Positions 25,388 to 34,388 of a stretch of DNA of 64,000 nucleotides are shown here, piece after piece. Origin of the DNA: WHSW01 sp963742205 (lineage in GTDB: Bacteria; Actinomycetota; Thermoleophilia; Solirubrobacterales; 70-9). The notes beneath the pieces were generated by a model. It was not told the DNA's origin and did no database searches. It was given only the letters and a program-made list of their open reading frames with translations. The DNA lies in the NCBI GenBank assembly GCA_963742205.1, contig CAVUKZ010000009.1, forward strand, positions 568,215 through 632,214. Reading direction: 5' to 3'. Numbering within the stretch: position 1 is the first letter of the stretch; the number at the start of each line of letters is the position of its first letter. The position numbers and the translations under genes were made by a program.

Positions 25388-27970
25388 CTAGCTCTGTCTT
25401 CCCTCGGTCAGGTATCGCCGACCCTCCTCATAGCGCTCGCGGTAGGCGACGAATGCCGCGGATCGCTCAAGATCCGTTCCTGCTGAGGATACGACGCCGA
25501 GGGCCCGATCCGCGCCTGAGCCGTTCCAAACGACGATGCCCAGCTCGGCGAGCACCCTGGCTGGGCGCGCCGCCGGTTCCGGTGACAGCGGGTGGGCGCG
25601 ACCGTCGCCGCAGAGCAGGGCACGGGTGGCCGCCGCGCCGAGGCCGGTTCCCGGTGGTGCGACCAGCGCACGGTAGAGCGCGGCGAGCGAGCTTCGAGAC
25701 GGCCACTCATCGGCGTGCACGCGCAGCGCGAACTCGCGCTCGGCCTCGCCGCTGAGCCGGTGCAGATAGCCCTCGCCCGCCTCGCACAGCCGCTCCAGAT
25801 GGGCGAACGGCGGCGGGTCGACGACGACCAGATGCGCGAAGCGACCGGCGAGGGCCGGGTCGCGGGCAAGGGCCGCCCAGTCGGCGAGCACGACGCCGCA
25901 GCCCGCGGTCGTGACCCGCGCCTCGGCCGCGGCGACGGCCTCGTCTCCGAGCCGCGCCGAGACGATCCCCAGCTCGCCACCGCCAAACCGCGCCGGCCGC
26001 GCGACGCTCTCGACGAGCGCCCGCCGGCGCACGGCATCCGCGCACAGCGCCAACACCGCCTCGCCGCTGGAGGCGAGCGCCGCGATCGTCGCCACGCCCG
26101 ACGCACCGCGGCGGTCGACGGCCTCCCGCCTGCCCGGGGGCGTGGCGCACGGGGCGGGCCACGGCTGCAGCGCGCACGAGAGCTCGCGCTCAAAGCGCCG
26201 CCAGAACTCGTCGAAACCAATGCCGCCCGCCTCCTCCGCTTCGCGTCCGGGGGCGGGCGGGTCAGCCGAGGGATCACGTTCGCCGAGGGGATAGGCGGTC
26301 CCCAGCACCACCCGCGGCTCGATCGCGCCGTTCCACTCGTTGAGCTCGAGCTCAACCGAGAGGTCGAGCGGGCCGGAGGCGGCCGCGGCGTCGAGCGAAC
26401 CGTTGACTCCGAAGGCGACGCCGAGCGCCCGCCGGGCCCCGCTGGTGATCACGAACCTGGCGTGCCTGTCGCCCTCGCCCATCGGGCGGACCTCGCCGAG
26501 CTTCGCGCCCGGCACGAGCAGGCGCACACCGGGGTTGCCGTTGCCGAACGGGGCGAGGCGCCGTAGCTGCTCGGCCACGTCGTGGCCCAGGCTCTCACCG
26601 CCGACGACCGCGTCGACGACCTCCACGGACGGGGTGGGAATCCCCTCGAGCTCCGCGGCGCAGTGCGCGGCGAACGCCGCCCGGAAGGCCTCGATCTCGC
26701 CGGCCGCGATCTCGAGGCCGGCGGCGGCGCGATGCCCTCCGAAGCGGGTCAGGTGCGAGCCGCAGGCCTGCAGCGCTCCGAGCAGATCGAAGCCGGGGAT
26801 GCTGCGTCCCGAGCCCCGGCCGTTGCCATCCGCGTCGAGCCCGATCAACACGGCCGGGCGCCGGTGGCGCTCGACGATCCGCGAGGCCACGATCCCGACG
26901 ACGCCGGCGTGCCAGCCCTCACCGGCCAAGACGAGGCCGGCCGCGTCGGCGAGCTCCGGAGGCAGCTCGACCCGCGAGCGCTCCGCGGCGCCGAGGACCT
27001 CGAGCTCGACCGCCCGGCGCTCGCGGTTGGCGCGCTCGAGCTCGGCGGCGATCTGTTCCGCCCGCGCGAAGTCGTCGGTCAGCATCAGCTCGACGCCTGC
27101 GTCGGCGCGGTAGAGCCGGCCCGCAGCGTTGATCCGCGGCCCGAGCCGGAAGGCGAAGTCGCCCTCGTCGAGGCGCTCGGGCGCGACGGAGGCGGAAGCC
27201 AGGAGCGCGCGGAGGCCGGGGCGCCGCGCGCGCCGCGCGACCTCCAGTCCCCGCCGGACGAGCGCTCGGTTCTCGCCCCGCAGCGGGACGAGATCGGCAA
27301 CGGTCGCCAGCGCGACCAGGTCCAGGTCGGCCTCGGCCGCGCGCTCGCCGCGCAGCGCCGCCGCGAGCTTGTACGCGACCCCGGTCGCGCAGAGCTCGGA
27401 GAACGGGTACCCCGAGAGCGCCGGGTGAAGAATCGGACACGGCGGCAACTCGTCGCCCGGCTGATGGTGGTCGGTCACGATCACCTCGATGCCGGCGTCG
27501 AGCGCCGCTCCGACCTCGTCGACCGAGCCGATCCCGCAGTCCGTGGTCAGCAACATTGCGGTGCCGCGCCCGGCCAGCCGCTCGACGGTGGCCTGCGTCA
27601 GCCCGTAGCCGTCCTCGAGCCGCCCGGGGATCAGCCAGTCGCAGTTGCCGCCCAGCTCCCGGATCGCGCGCACCAGGATCGCGGTCGAGCAGACGCCGTC
27701 GACGTCGTAGTCGCCGTGGACCGTGATCAGCCGGCCCGTGGTGATGGCCACGTGCAGCCGGTCGCACACCTCGGCCATCGCCTTGAACAGGAACGGGTCG
27801 TGGTCGTCGGCGGCCGCGAGGAAGGCGCCCGCCGCCTCAACCGTCCGGTAGCCCCGGCGCACGAGGGTGACCGCGACCGGCTCGGCCAGCCCCAGTCCGT
27901 CCATCAACGCGCGCGCCTCCCCGTAGTCGAAGGGCTCGAGCGAGAACGATCTGGTCGCCAGTTCCGTCAC
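25388..27970 (-). CDS. recJ: Single-stranded-DNA exonuclease RecJ with a C-terminal extension
   Basis: 860 residues; standard RecJ is under 600. The DHH motifs are VHGDYDVDGVCSTAI, LTTDCGIGS, VTDHHQPGDELP; the DHHA1 part contains GRGSGRSIPGFDL and TRFGGHRAAAGLE, and an OB domain follows to about residue 560. The extra 270 residues contain DRRGASGVATIAALASSGEA and HLVVVDPPPF, resembling a decayed helicase-like domain lacking a Walker A lysine motif (inference). It is the first gene of the recJ-rsh pair. GTG start. Confidence 0.92.
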   Translation of the reverse strand: MTELATRSFSLEPFDYGEARALMDGLGLAEPVAVTLVRRGYRTVEAAGAFLAAADDHDPFLFKAMAEVCDRLHVAITTGRLITVHGDYDVDGVCSTAILVRAIRELGGNCDWLIPGRLEDGYGLTQATVERLAGRGTAMLLTTDCGIGSVDEVGAALDAGIEVIVTDHHQPGDELPPCPILHPALSGYPFSELCATGVAYKLAAALRGERAAEADLDLVALATVADLVPLRGENRALVRRGLEVARRARRPGLRALLASASVAPERLDEGDFAFRLGPRINAAGRLYRADAGVELMLTDDFARAEQIAAELERANRERRAVELEVLGAAERSRVELPPELADAAGLVLAGEGWHAGVVGIVASRIVERHRRPAVLIGLDADGNGRGSGRSIPGFDLLGALQACGSHLTRFGGHRAAAGLEIAAGEIEAFRAAFAAHCAAELEGIPTPSVEVVDAVVGGESLGHDVAEQLRRLAPFGNGNPGVRLLVPGAKLGEVRPMGEGDRHARFVITSGARRALGVAFGVNGSLDAAAASGPLDLSVELELNEWNGAIEPRVVLGTAYPLGERDPSADPPAPGREAEEAGGIGFDEFWRRFERELSCALQPWPAPCATPPGRREAVDRRGASGVATIAALASSGEAVLALCADAVRRRALVESVARPARFGGGELGIVSARLGDEAVAAAEARVTTAGCGVVLADWAALARDPALAGRFAHLVVVDPPPFAHLERLCEAGEGYLHRLSGEAEREFALRVHADEWPSRSSLAALYRALVAPPGTGLGAAATRALLCGDGRAHPLSPEPAARPARVLAELGIVVWNGSGADRALGVVSSAGTDLERSAAFVAYRERYEEGRRYLTEGRQS

Positions 27971-28044
27971 GGCGCCAGGCTAGGAGTCGCCTGGGACGGA
28001 ACTTTCGCCCCCGGGGCGCCGGGCCCGATAATCCGCGCAGGTCA

Positions 28045-28076
28045 AACGAAAGAGGCGGCCCGGTCGGGCCGCCTCT
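28045..28076 (-). terminator. Hairpin terminator after the histidine-rich gene
   Basis: Perfect ten-base stem AGAGGCGGCC/GGCCGCCTCT (28051-28076) followed on the minus strand by TTCGTTTG. It separates the histidine-rich gene from recJ. Confidence 0.65.
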
Positions 28077-28100
28077 CGACGCACGCGCTGCGGGTGGCGA

Positions 28101-28394
28101 TCAGTCGTCGCTGCCGTGATCGTCGCCCGGCTCGATGCCGTGCCCACCGTTGTCGTCCCCGGGCTCCAGTCCCTGCCCGTGGTCGTCACCGGCCTCGTTG
28201 CCATGCCCGCCGTGGTCGTCGCCGGGCTCATGGTGATGGCCGTGGTGACCGTGATGGTGGTGGCCGTGATGCTCGTGGCCGGGCGGGTCGTCGGCACCGT
28301 GGCTCGCCGAGGCGATTCCCGCCGCGGTCCCGCCGAGCGCCAGGGTCGCCGCCGCGGCGAGCCCGGCGATCTTCTTAGTCCTGACTGGGTTCAT
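28101..28394 (-). CDS. Histidine-rich exported protein
   Basis: 97 residues from ATG 28394, with AGGAGGAC 8-15 bases upstream. A signal peptide (VRTKKIAGLAAAATLALGG, cleavage near ASASHG) is followed by a mature part that is nearly all His, Gly, Asp and Glu: HEHHGHHHHGHHGHHH, then three to four copies of a [N/E]EPGDDHGGHG-like unit. Such tails bind Ni, Zn or Cu; no enzyme domain is present. A palindromic motif 72 bases upstream also occurs before the adjacent sensor-kinase gene, suggesting control by that two-component system. Confidence 0.72.
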   Translation of the reverse strand: MNPVRTKKIAGLAAAATLALGGTAAGIASASHGADDPPGHEHHGHHHHGHHGHHHEPGDDHGGHGNEAGDDHGQGLEPGDDNGGHGIEPGDDHGSDD

Positions 28395-28465
28395 CTCGTC
28401 TGTCCTCCTGGGTTCGTCGTCCGTGGAGGGTCGAGGAAACCGGAGCCAGGGTCGAGCTTTCAACG

Positions 28466-28484
28466 GGACATTGGTCGTAGGACC
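28466..28484. promoter_or_regulatory. Candidate response-regulator site upstream of the histidine-rich gene
   Basis: GGACATTGGTCGTAGGACC, with dyad GGTC/GACC. It matches a site before the sensor-kinase gene (30577-30595) at 16 of 19 positions, in the same orientation. Confidence 0.5.
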
Positions 28485-28496
28485 CCCCCGCGGGCG

Positions 28497-29123
28497 TCAG
28501 GAGGGGGCGTTGAGCCCGTGCTCGGTCGCCCACAGCGCGGCCTCGGTCCTCGTGGTCGCGCCGATGCGCCGGTAAATGTTCGTCAGGTGGGCCTTGACGG
28601 TCTTCTCGCTGATCTCCAGGCGGCGCGCGATCAGCTTGTTCGGCAGCCCGGCCGCGATCAGCCCCAGCACCTCCTGTTCGCGCTGGGTCAGCTCGGCGTC
28701 GACCCCACCCTGGCGGGCGCTCAGCAGCGCCTGCGCCGCCTTCGGGGCCAGCGGCGCCTCCCCGGCCGCCGCGGCCCGCACACCGCGGAAGAGCTCGTCC
28801 GGCTCCGCGTCCTTGAGCAGGTAGCCGATCGCTCCCGCGTCGAGCGCCTCGAGGATGCGTCGCTGATCGGAGAACGAGGTCAGGACGACGACGCGTACCT
28901 CCTGCTGCGTCGCGCGGATCCGGCGCGTGGCCTCGATGCCGTCGACCACGGGCATCGAGAGATCCATCAGGACCACGTCCGGCTCCTCCGCGGCCGCGAG
29001 TTCGATCGCCTCGGCGCCGTCCCCGGCCACGCCGACCACGTCGATGTCCTCGGCGCCCGAGAGCAGCTCCTCGAGGCCGGCGCGGACGAGCGCGTGGTCC
29101 TCGACTATCAGCACCCGGATCAC
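28497..29123 (-). CDS. NarL/FixJ family response regulator
   Basis: 208 residues. The receiver domain (1-120) has acidic residues IVEDHALV, the phospho-acceptor Asp in VVLMDLSMP, Thr in VVLTSFS and Lys in YLLKDAEP. A LuxR-type DNA-binding helix-turn-helix follows (LTQREQEVLGLIAAGLPNK, EISEKTVKAHLTNIYRRIG). The GTG start overlaps the kinase stop as GTGA, so it is the kinase's partner. Confidence 0.95.
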   Translation of the reverse strand: MIRVLIVEDHALVRAGLEELLSGAEDIDVVGVAGDGAEAIELAAAEEPDVVLMDLSMPVVDGIEATRRIRATQQEVRVVVLTSFSDQRRILEALDAGAIGYLLKDAEPDELFRGVRAAAAGEAPLAPKAAQALLSARQGGVDAELTQREQEVLGLIAAGLPNKLIARRLEISEKTVKAHLTNIYRRIGATTRTEAALWATEHGLNAPS

Positions 29124-30448
29124 GTCGAGGCCTCGAGCTCGATTCGCGTCCCGCGCCCGGGCTCCGAGTCGATCCGCAGCGCGCCACCCGCATCGCGCGC
29201 GAGGTCGGAGAGCATGCGCAGGCCGAAGTGGCCGCCCTCGCCGTCGGCGACGTCGGGGACGAACCCCCGGCCGTCGTCCTCGACCACCAGGGTCGCGGTC
29301 CCGTTGCTGCGCGCAGCGCAGATCCGCAGCGTGCTCGCGCCGGAATGCGCGACGACGTTGCGGATCGACTCCTGGGCCACGCGGAAGAACAGCGTCTCCA
29401 GCTCCTCGGGCAGGGCAAGATCAGGCGGCACCTCGAGCACGGTATGGATCCCGCGGGCGTCGATGCCGGCGACCACGTCCGAAAGCGCCGCGCCAAGCCC
29501 GGCGCGGTGCAGGTCGGCTGGGTAGATCTCGACCAGGAGGCCGCGAAGGTCGCGGACGCTCTGCCGCAACCTGCCGGCCGTCTCGCGCATCAGCTCTCCG
29601 TTCGCGCCGGTGGTCTCACCGTCACGGGCGGCCGCCGCCGCAAGCGAGTAGGAGGCGCCGGCAAGGTCCTGCACGACGCCGTCATGGAGGTCCTGGGCGA
29701 TCCGCCGACGCTCCATCTCCGAGGCATCGATCGCCCGCCGCAGCAGCAGCTCGCGCTCGCGCTGACCACGGCGCAGGCGGCGCGCCAGCGACCACGCGAG
29801 CGGTAGCTGCAGAGCGGCGAGCACCAGCAGCGCGCCGATCAGCACCGGACCGAGGGTCGACCAGACGCGTCCGCTCGCCGAGTCGACGAACGCGGAGCGA
29901 ATGTAGGTCTCGAAGAGCAGCGGCTCGCCGTCGGGGGCATGAATCGGCAGATAGACCTCGAGCAGCTCGCCGAGGCCGCGCTCGAAACGGTTCTCCGGGC
30001 GCGAGAGGTCGGTGGTCTCCGCCTCGGTGTTGCCGTTTGTGAGGCTGGCCTGGTCGTCGGCGCCGAGCGTGTAGTTGTCGCCGATCAGCCGCGGCTCATC
30101 CGAGTAGATGATCTCCCCGTTGCGCTTCCAGATCTTCACCCGCTCGATGCCGTCGTGACTGAGGATCCGATCGCGCACGATGGCGTCGAGATGCCGAATT
30201 GCCGCGGGGTCGCCGGCGAGCAGTGCGGGGCTCAACTCGGGCTCGACGATCCCCTCGCCGGCGAGCTGCGTGACGCGCTTGGCGTCGCGGATGGCTTCGT
30301 CCTCACCGGCGCGGTTGAGTAGATACGCGGCAACCGCCCCCACCACCGCCACCGCAGCGATCGCGGCGAGCGTGAACCCGAACACGGGGCTACGAAGCCT
30401 CGCTCGGAGGCCCGCGAGGATCGAGCTGCTCTTGCCTTCCGGACTCAC
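29120..30448 (-). CDS. NarL-type sensor histidine kinase
   Basis: 442 residues from GTG 30448. A first membrane segment (FTLAAIAAVAVVGAVAAYLL) and a second (LGPVLIGALLVLAALQLPL) bracket about 150 extracytoplasmic residues with no recognised ligand-binding fold. The HisKA_3 phosphoacceptor site is MERRRIAQDLHDGVVQDL, and the ATPase domain has ESIRNVVAHSGA, VEDDGRGF and GHFGLRMLSD. The start is chosen because upstream in-frame codons are basic and low complexity; there is no strong ribosome binding site. The signal is unknown; the shared motif with the histidine-rich gene hints at metal (inference). Confidence 0.9.
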   Translation of the reverse strand: MSPEGKSSSILAGLRARLRSPVFGFTLAAIAAVAVVGAVAAYLLNRAGEDEAIRDAKRVTQLAGEGIVEPELSPALLAGDPAAIRHLDAIVRDRILSHDGIERVKIWKRNGEIIYSDEPRLIGDNYTLGADDQASLTNGNTEAETTDLSRPENRFERGLGELLEVYLPIHAPDGEPLLFETYIRSAFVDSASGRVWSTLGPVLIGALLVLAALQLPLAWSLARRLRRGQRERELLLRRAIDASEMERRRIAQDLHDGVVQDLAGASYSLAAAAARDGETTGANGELMRETAGRLRQSVRDLRGLLVEIYPADLHRAGLGAALSDVVAGIDARGIHTVLEVPPDLALPEELETLFFRVAQESIRNVVAHSGASTLRICAARSNGTATLVVEDDGRGFVPDVADGEGGHFGLRMLSDLARDAGGALRIDSEPGRGTRIELEAST

Positions 30449-30576
30449 CTGATCCGCACCCTGCGCGTGTCCCTCGAACACCGAGGGACGCGGATGAGAG
30501 TACGGGGAAGTCACTGGGAGGCGGGCCGGTACGGGCGCACCCGGGAGGTTCGCCCCGGGCGGTCGCGATCTCAATT

Positions 30577-30595
30577 GGACATAGGTCGTACGACT
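30577..30595. promoter_or_regulatory. Candidate response-regulator site upstream of the sensor kinase
   Basis: GGACATAGGTCGTACGACT, with core palindrome GTCGTACGAC. It lies about 130 bases before the kinase GTG and matches the motif at 28466-28484. Confidence 0.5.
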
Positions 30596-30653
30596 CGGGC
30601 TGCGCGGCGAGAAACGTCCGCGCCGAAGCGCGCCGCGCGATTTGGTCACGGGG

Positions 30654-30932
30654 CTAGGCCTCGACCGCGAGGCGCTCGGCTTCCTGGCGAGCGCCGACGT
30701 AGTACGCGGTCGCGATTCCGAGCAGGGTCCCGGGCAGGGCGAAGATCACCGTCTCGATCCCGGTCTGGCCGAGCGAGTCGCCGATCAGGATCTGCGCGAT
30801 CGCGCCCGTCAGCAGCGCCCCGACAACGGCGCCGAGCAGGGCGCCGACGATCCCGCCCCAGAAGCGGTCCGGGAGGAAGACGGTGAAGTGCCAGAGGGCG
30901 ACCCCGGTGGTGAACCAGACAAGCGCTGCCAT
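30654..30932 (-). CDS. Small membrane protein, unknown
   Basis: 92 residues with three hydrophobic stretches (LVWFTTGVALWHFTVFL; a Gly/Ala-rich GGIVGALLGAVVGALLTGAIA; IETVIFALPGTLLGIATAYY) and a charged tail. The Gly-rich pattern recalls small stress-associated GlsB/YeaQ-type proteins, but the match is loose. It shares one base with the secDF stop (TGATG), so it is probably co-translated with it. Confidence 0.65.
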   Translation of the reverse strand: MAALVWFTTGVALWHFTVFLPDRFWGGIVGALLGAVVGALLTGAIAQILIGDSLGQTGIETVIFALPGTLLGIATAYYVGARQEAERLAVEA

Positions 30933-33849
30933 CAGCGACTCCTCCCGTGCTTGCGCCGGCGGCGCGACTGCTTTTTCGGCGGCTTCGGCGGCGGCTTGGT
31001 GCGCTCGGCCTCGGCCTCGGGGCGCCCGGCAACCCCGTCGCCGGTCTCCTCGGGGCTCGGCGTGGGCGGCGTCACGCGCTCAACGGGCGGGTCGGCCACG
31101 GCCACCGGCGCCGTCGCGGGAGCGGTCTCCGGTTCCGTCGGCGGCGCCACGGCGGCGGCGCTGCCATCGCCGACCGGCTCCGCAGCCGTGTGGCGCTCGA
31201 CCTCGTCGATCCGCGCCACGACGTTGTCCTCCGGGAACGTCGGCACGAAGCCCATCGCCTCCTTGATGCGCGCGCGACGCGATCGGTAGGCGGGTTCTCG
31301 CTCCTTCCATTCGGTCAGCACCGGCGAGGCGATGAAGATCGACGAGTACGTACCGGAGGCGACCCCGACCATCATCGCGAAGGCGAAGTCCTTGAGCGTG
31401 TCGCCGCCGAAGATCAGGAGCACCCCGATCAGGAACACGGTCGACAACCCGGTGATCAGCGATCGGGTGAGGACCTCGCTCATCGAGCGGTTGACGATCT
31501 GCGAGAACGCGGCGCGGGGCATTCGGGGCACGTTCTCCCGCACTCGGTCGAAGACGATGATCGTGTCGTACATCGAGTAACCGAGGATGGTTAAGAAGGC
31601 CGCGACGGTTCCGCTCGTCACCTCCCGCCCGACGAGCGCATACACGCCGGCGGTGATCAGGATGTCGTGGACCAGGGCGATCAGCACCGGCACCGCGTAC
31701 TTGGCCTCGAATCTGATCGCGACGTAGGCCGAGATCACGAGCAGGCTGAAGATGATCGCGATCACGGCCTTGTTGGCCACCTGCTGGCCGAAGGTGGGCC
31801 CGACGGATTGCGAGTTGAAGCTGGCGTCCCCGTTCTCGAGCCCGAAGGTCTCGTCGAGCAGCGGCTGCACCTTGCCCGTCTGCTCCGGCGGGATCTGCGC
31901 CTGGATCTGGATCACGTTGCTGCCGAAGTCGGGGTTCTCGGTCTCCTGGATCTTCGCTTCGCCCGCGCCGTCGATGCCGCCGTCCTCGAGCGCCGAGCGC
32001 ACGTCGTCGACGCTCGCCGGCTCGGCCAGCGCGGCCTCGATCCGGTCCCGGACTCGAAGTCGATCCCGAGGTTGAGCTGCTTGGTCGCGAAGGCGATCGC
32101 CCCGATCGCCAGGATCACCCCGGAGATCGAGAAGAAGTACTTCGAGGCGCCGGTGAAGTCGAACTTCCACTGCCGCCCCTCGCCCCTGGCGCCGAGGAAC
32201 GACGGCGAGCGGATGAGGTTCGAGCGTCCGAGCAGCCCGATGATCGCCTGCGTGAACAGCACGGCCGTGAACAGGGAGACGATCGTTCCGATGCCGAGCG
32301 TGAAGGCGAAGCCCTTGACGCCCGCGGTCGCGAGCCCGAAGAGGATGAACGCGGTCAGCAGGATGATCACGTTCGCGTCGACGATCGTCGCGATCCCCTT
32401 GCGGTAGCCCTCGGAGATCGCCGACATCATGGATCTCCCGGCGCGCACCTCTTCCTTGATCCGCTCGAAGATGACGATGTTCGAGTCGGCCGCGACGCCG
32501 ATGGTGAGGATCAATCCCGCGATCCCCGGCAGCGTGACCGTGATCGGCAGCGCCTTGATCAGGGCGAAGTAGAAGAGCGCGTACACCAGCAGCCCGAGCG
32601 CCGCGATCAGCCCGAGGAAGCGGTAGTAGAAGAGCAGGAAGAGGACCACGAGGCCGAGCCCGATCAGGCCCGCCTTCAGGCCCTGGTCGAGCGCCTGCTG
32701 GCCCAGCGTGGCCGAGACGGTCGACTGGCTGATCAGCGCCAGCTTGATCGGCAGGGCGCCGATCTTCAGCACCTCGGCGAGGTCGTTGGCCTCCTGGGCC
32801 GTGACGCCGGAGATCTGGGCGCCGGTGCGGCCGTCGATCCCGTTCGGGTTGTCGATGAAGTTGATGATCGGGCGGGAGATCAGCTCGCCGTCGAGGACGA
32901 TCGCGAACGAGCCCGAGAACTGGTCGGCCTGGTTGGAGGCGATGCCACCGCACGGGGTGCTGGTGGCGGCGAAGCAATCGGCGGCGCCGCGCTGAGCGAT
33001 CTCCTGGGTGACGCTCGCGAACGCCTCCTGGCCCGAGTCGGTGAAGTTGAAGTCGACCGTCGGCTGGTTGAACTGGTCGGTGCCGGGCTTCGGGTCGGTG
33101 ATCTGGTCGCCCGTGAGGCTCGGCTTGTCGTGGAGGACGAAGAACTGCGATCCGGTCGCCGACTCGTCGACGTCGGTGGTCGGGTCGTCGTCGGGCTTGT
33201 CCTCGAGCACCACCGTGCCCTGCGGGACCGCGAGCAGCTTCGTGTTCGGCGGCTGCTTCTCGTTCGGCGAGCTCGCGAACAGGTCGACCTTCTTCTCCGA
33301 CGGGTCGCCGATCGGCTCCAGGGTGTTCGCGTCGAAGAGGTAGTAGGTGTCGCCGCTCGCGGTACACCCCTGCTTCGCACACTGCTCGTCCGAGACCGGC
33401 GCTTGCTTGGACGCGGCCAGCACCGCGTCGTAGAGGCGGTTGTAGGGGCGCTCCGCCGGGTCCTGGACCGACTTGTTCGGCGGGATGACGTTCGGTTCGA
33501 AGTCGTACAGGTACAGCTGGGCGGTCGTGCCGACCGACTCGGCCGCCCGGTCGGCGTTCGAGACGTTCGGGAGCCCGATCTCGATCTGGTCGCCGCCGAC
33601 GCGGGAGATCTCCGGCTCGGAGACGCCGAGGGAGTCGACGCGCTGGCGGATGATCTCGATCGCCCGGTCGATGTCCTCCGGGGTGACGTCGGGCACCTGC
33701 GGCGTCGGCCGGCCCTGGTAGACCAGCTCGGTGCCGCCCTTGAGATCGAGGCCGAGGACCGTCGGCTTCTTGGCGATCACGTAGATCGAGGTCGCGAGCA
33801 GGACGACCACGAGTCCGAGGATGATCAGGCTGTTACGACGCTTGCCCAT
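30932..33849 (-). CDS. secDF: Fused protein-export protein SecDF (one frameshift)
   Basis: Proton-driven accessory factor of the Sec translocon. The SecD half starts MGKRRNSLIILGLVVVLL and has GLDLKGGTELVYQ and the TM4 region ADSNIVIFERIKEE; the SecF half begins around KFDFTGASKYFFSISG with GIDFESGT and later MYDTIIVFDRVREN. No stop separates the halves. A one-base deletion near 32047, just after GIDFESGT, splits the fused frame. The total of about 972 residues includes a 130-residue Pro-rich, basic SecF tail (KPPKKQSRRRRKHGR). No yajC gene is next to it. Confidence 0.92.
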
Positions 33850-33858
33850 CGGGGCTTC

Positions 33859-34341
33859 TTACTGGGGGGTGAGCACGAGCAGCAGCCCGCCGTCATCGTC
33901 GTAGGCGGGGAACAGGTCGCAGACGGCCTCGGCCGGCAGGTCGCCCTCGGCGTTCACCGCCACCCGCTTGCCCAACGAGCGCACGCCCCACTCCAGAGTC
34001 GTCTCGATCGGGTCCGTGACCCCATTGCCATCGGTGTCGGCGGTTCGACCGCCGTCGCCTTCGTCGATCCACTCGAGCCCGAGCACCTCGCGGACCGGGC
34101 GGCCGATCACCTGCTCGTCCTTGAGCCCGGTGAGCTCGAAGCCGTTGCGACCGACATCGAGCAATCTCCCCTGCTGGTCGCAGATGAAGAACGCCGCGTC
34201 GGGTGCCGGGTAGTAGTCGTCGAGCAACTCGAAGAGGAACGGGGCGCCGCATTTCGAGCACGCCTTGGGCCGCGGGCTGAGTCCGGTCCGCTCGCCTGAG
34301 AGCTCGCGGTTCCCGCAGTTCGGACAGATGAAGAACGGCAC
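33859..34341 (-). CDS. Zinc-ribbon PAS-like protein with an EF-hand-type loop
   Basis: 160 residues from GTG 34341. A rubredoxin-like zinc ribbon opens the protein (FFICPNCGNRELSG... ACSKCGAPFLFELL). A PAS-like segment follows (AAFFICDQQGRLLDVGRNGFELTGLKDEQVIGRPVREVL). Between them and a C-terminal strand region lies DTDGNGVTDPIE, which fits the 12-residue EF-hand/dockerin calcium-loop pattern. No output domain is present. It sits between ruvB and secDF. Function unknown. Confidence 0.75.
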   Translation of the reverse strand: MPFFICPNCGNRELSGERTGLSPRPKACSKCGAPFLFELLDDYYPAPDAAFFICDQQGRLLDVGRNGFELTGLKDEQVIGRPVREVLGLEWIDEGDGGRTADTDGNGVTDPIETTLEWGVRSLGKRVAVNAEGDLPAEAVCDLFPAYDDDGGLLLVLTPQ

Positions 34342-34388
34342 GCGTCGAAGCCTAGCGATGGTGCTGATCGCGGACGAAGCGCCCGTGC

